Positions 63,363 through 64,000 of a stretch of DNA of 64,000 bases are shown here, piece by piece. The stretch's first letter is position 1; every line of letters begins with the position of its first letter. The notes under the pieces are model-generated. The model did no database searches. It saw nothing but the letters and a program-made list of their open reading frames with translations, and was not told the DNA's origin. The DNA is taken from assembly GCA_902787575.1 (NCBI GenBank), contig CADAGX010000022.1, positions 1 through 64,000 of the forward strand, written 5' to 3'. The stretch is from an uncultured Bacteroidales bacterium. GTDB lineage: Bacteria; Bacteroidota; Bacteroidia; Bacteroidales; Bacteroidaceae. Made by a program: the position numbers and the translations under genes.

Positions 63363-64000
63363 ATGAAGAAGAGTAAATACCTGCTGGGCTTTGACGTCGG
63401 CAGTTCGTCGGTAAAAGCTGCGCTCGTGGACGCAGATGAAGGTACGTGCGTGGCCTCTGCATTTTATCCCGAGAGCGAGGCACCGATAAAGGCTGTTCGT
63501 GCCGGTTGGGCCGAGCAGTCGCCCGACGACTGGTGGACATATCTGAAAAATGCCCTGATGCGAGTTATGCACGACGCACAAGCTACGGGCGACGACGTGC
63601 TGGCAATCGGCATTTCATACCAGATGCACGGACTTGTATGCGTAGGTAGCGACATGAAGCCGCTGCGAGATGCCATCATCTGGTGCGACTCGCGAGCTGT
63701 GCCATACGGCGAGCGTGCATTTGCCGAACTTGGCAGCGAGAAGTGTCTCAGCCACTTGCTCAATTCTCCGGGCAACTTCACTGCAGCCAAGCTGGCTTGG
63801 GTGAAGGAAAACGAGCCGCAGATCTTCGAGAAGATACATAAGATAATGCTGCCGGGCGACTACATCGCTCTGCGTCTGACGGGCACTTGCAACACCACTG
63901 CCAGCGGCCTCTCGGAGGGTATGCTGTGGGACTTCAAGATGCAGCAGCCCGCATCGTTCCTGATGGACTATTATGGTTTCCCTAACTGCCTGTTGCCCGA
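63363..64000 (+). CDS. xylB: Xylulokinase, partial (runs off the window)
   Basis: Xylulokinase phosphorylates D-xylulose for the pentose phosphate pathway. The visible 212 residues are the N-terminal half of a FGGY carbohydrate kinase: the phosphate-binding GFDVGSSSVKAALVD, GWAEQSPDDWW, ISYQMHGLVCV, IIWCDSRAV and PGDYIALRLTG segments. The gene continues past base 64000 without a stop. It begins three bases after xylE, so the two form an operon. The isomerase xylA may lie downstream. Confidence 0.92.
   Translation, partial: MKKSKYLLGFDVGSSSVKAALVDADEGTCVASAFYPESEAPIKAVRAGWAEQSPDDWWTYLKNALMRVMHDAQATGDDVLAIGISYQMHGLVCVGSDMKPLRDAIIWCDSRAVPYGERAFAELGSEKCLSHLLNSPGNFTAAKLAWVKENEPQIFEKIHKIMLPGDYIALRLTGTCNTTASGLSEGMLWDFKMQQPASFLMDYYGFPNCLLP

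Overview
The window looks like a chromosomal segment of a Bacteroidales bacterium, probably Prevotellaceae or a close relative. The evidence is the Bacteroidetes promoter signature (TAnnTTTG near -7, TTG about 20 bases upstream) before many genes, Bacteroidales-type families (DUF4296, DUF4494, DUF4421, DMP19, pyrophosphate-dependent phosphofructokinase, a TonB-dependent receptor with a carboxypeptidase-like N-domain), dense lipoproteins, and Bacteroidetes forms of IleRS, MetH, Tgt and a two-gene AddAB-like nuclease. No phage, transposase or CRISPR system was seen.

Layout. 1-9.7 kb: panB, a DUF3332 lipoprotein, an ileS/DksA-like/lspA/DUF4296/small ORF/GH43 operon, and an RluA-type pseudouridine synthase. 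9.7-14 kb: a C69 dipeptidase, a membrane-anchored GH25 lysozyme and pfp on the minus strand. 14.2-21.3 kb: a plus-strand cluster with an acyltransferase, a frameshifted secreted amidase/golvesin-domain protein, a YgiQ radical SAM protein, a DUF4494 protein and a YggS-type PLP protein. 21.5-34.8 kb: an acyl-CoA synthetase-like ligase, a BASS transporter, a tRNA methyltransferase, lon-tgt-lptF/G-DEAD helicase, ribH, a TPR protein, recF and DUF721. 35-38.2 kb: a three-gene polyprenyl-sugar cluster (GT39-like, UbiA/DPPR-synthase-like, HAD phosphatase).

38.1-50.1 kb: the most unusual part, a nine-gene minus-strand operon with largely overlapping or tightly spaced genes. It encodes a stand-alone NRPS condensation-type domain, a homospermidine-synthase/saccharopine-dehydrogenase-like enzyme, a MATE exporter, a TonB-dependent receptor, a DUF4421 outer-membrane protein, two paralogous lipoproteins, a BMP-type binding lipoprotein, and a lipoprotein fusing a type-1 periplasmic-binding domain to a C13 (legumain/GPI8-like) protease. 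I read this as a make-export-sense/retrieve system for a small molecule; no described system that I recognise has this combination. 50.3-54.6 kb: DMP19-smpB-metH-fthC. 55.4-61.7 kb: an AddA/AddB-like pair. 61.8-64 kb: tRNA-Arg(TCT), a XylE-type symporter and the start of xylulokinase.

Overlaid on this is a family of short tandem arrays with a TGCGACGTGT-like core repeated every 22 bases. They occur in intergenic DNA, as a terminator, over a stop codon, and inside three coding sequences. One array lies in a perfect 99-base inverted repeat whose copies lie 54.7 kb apart, upstream of panB and of the DMP19-smpB-metH-fthC operon. A heptanucleotide repeat covers the metH start codon.
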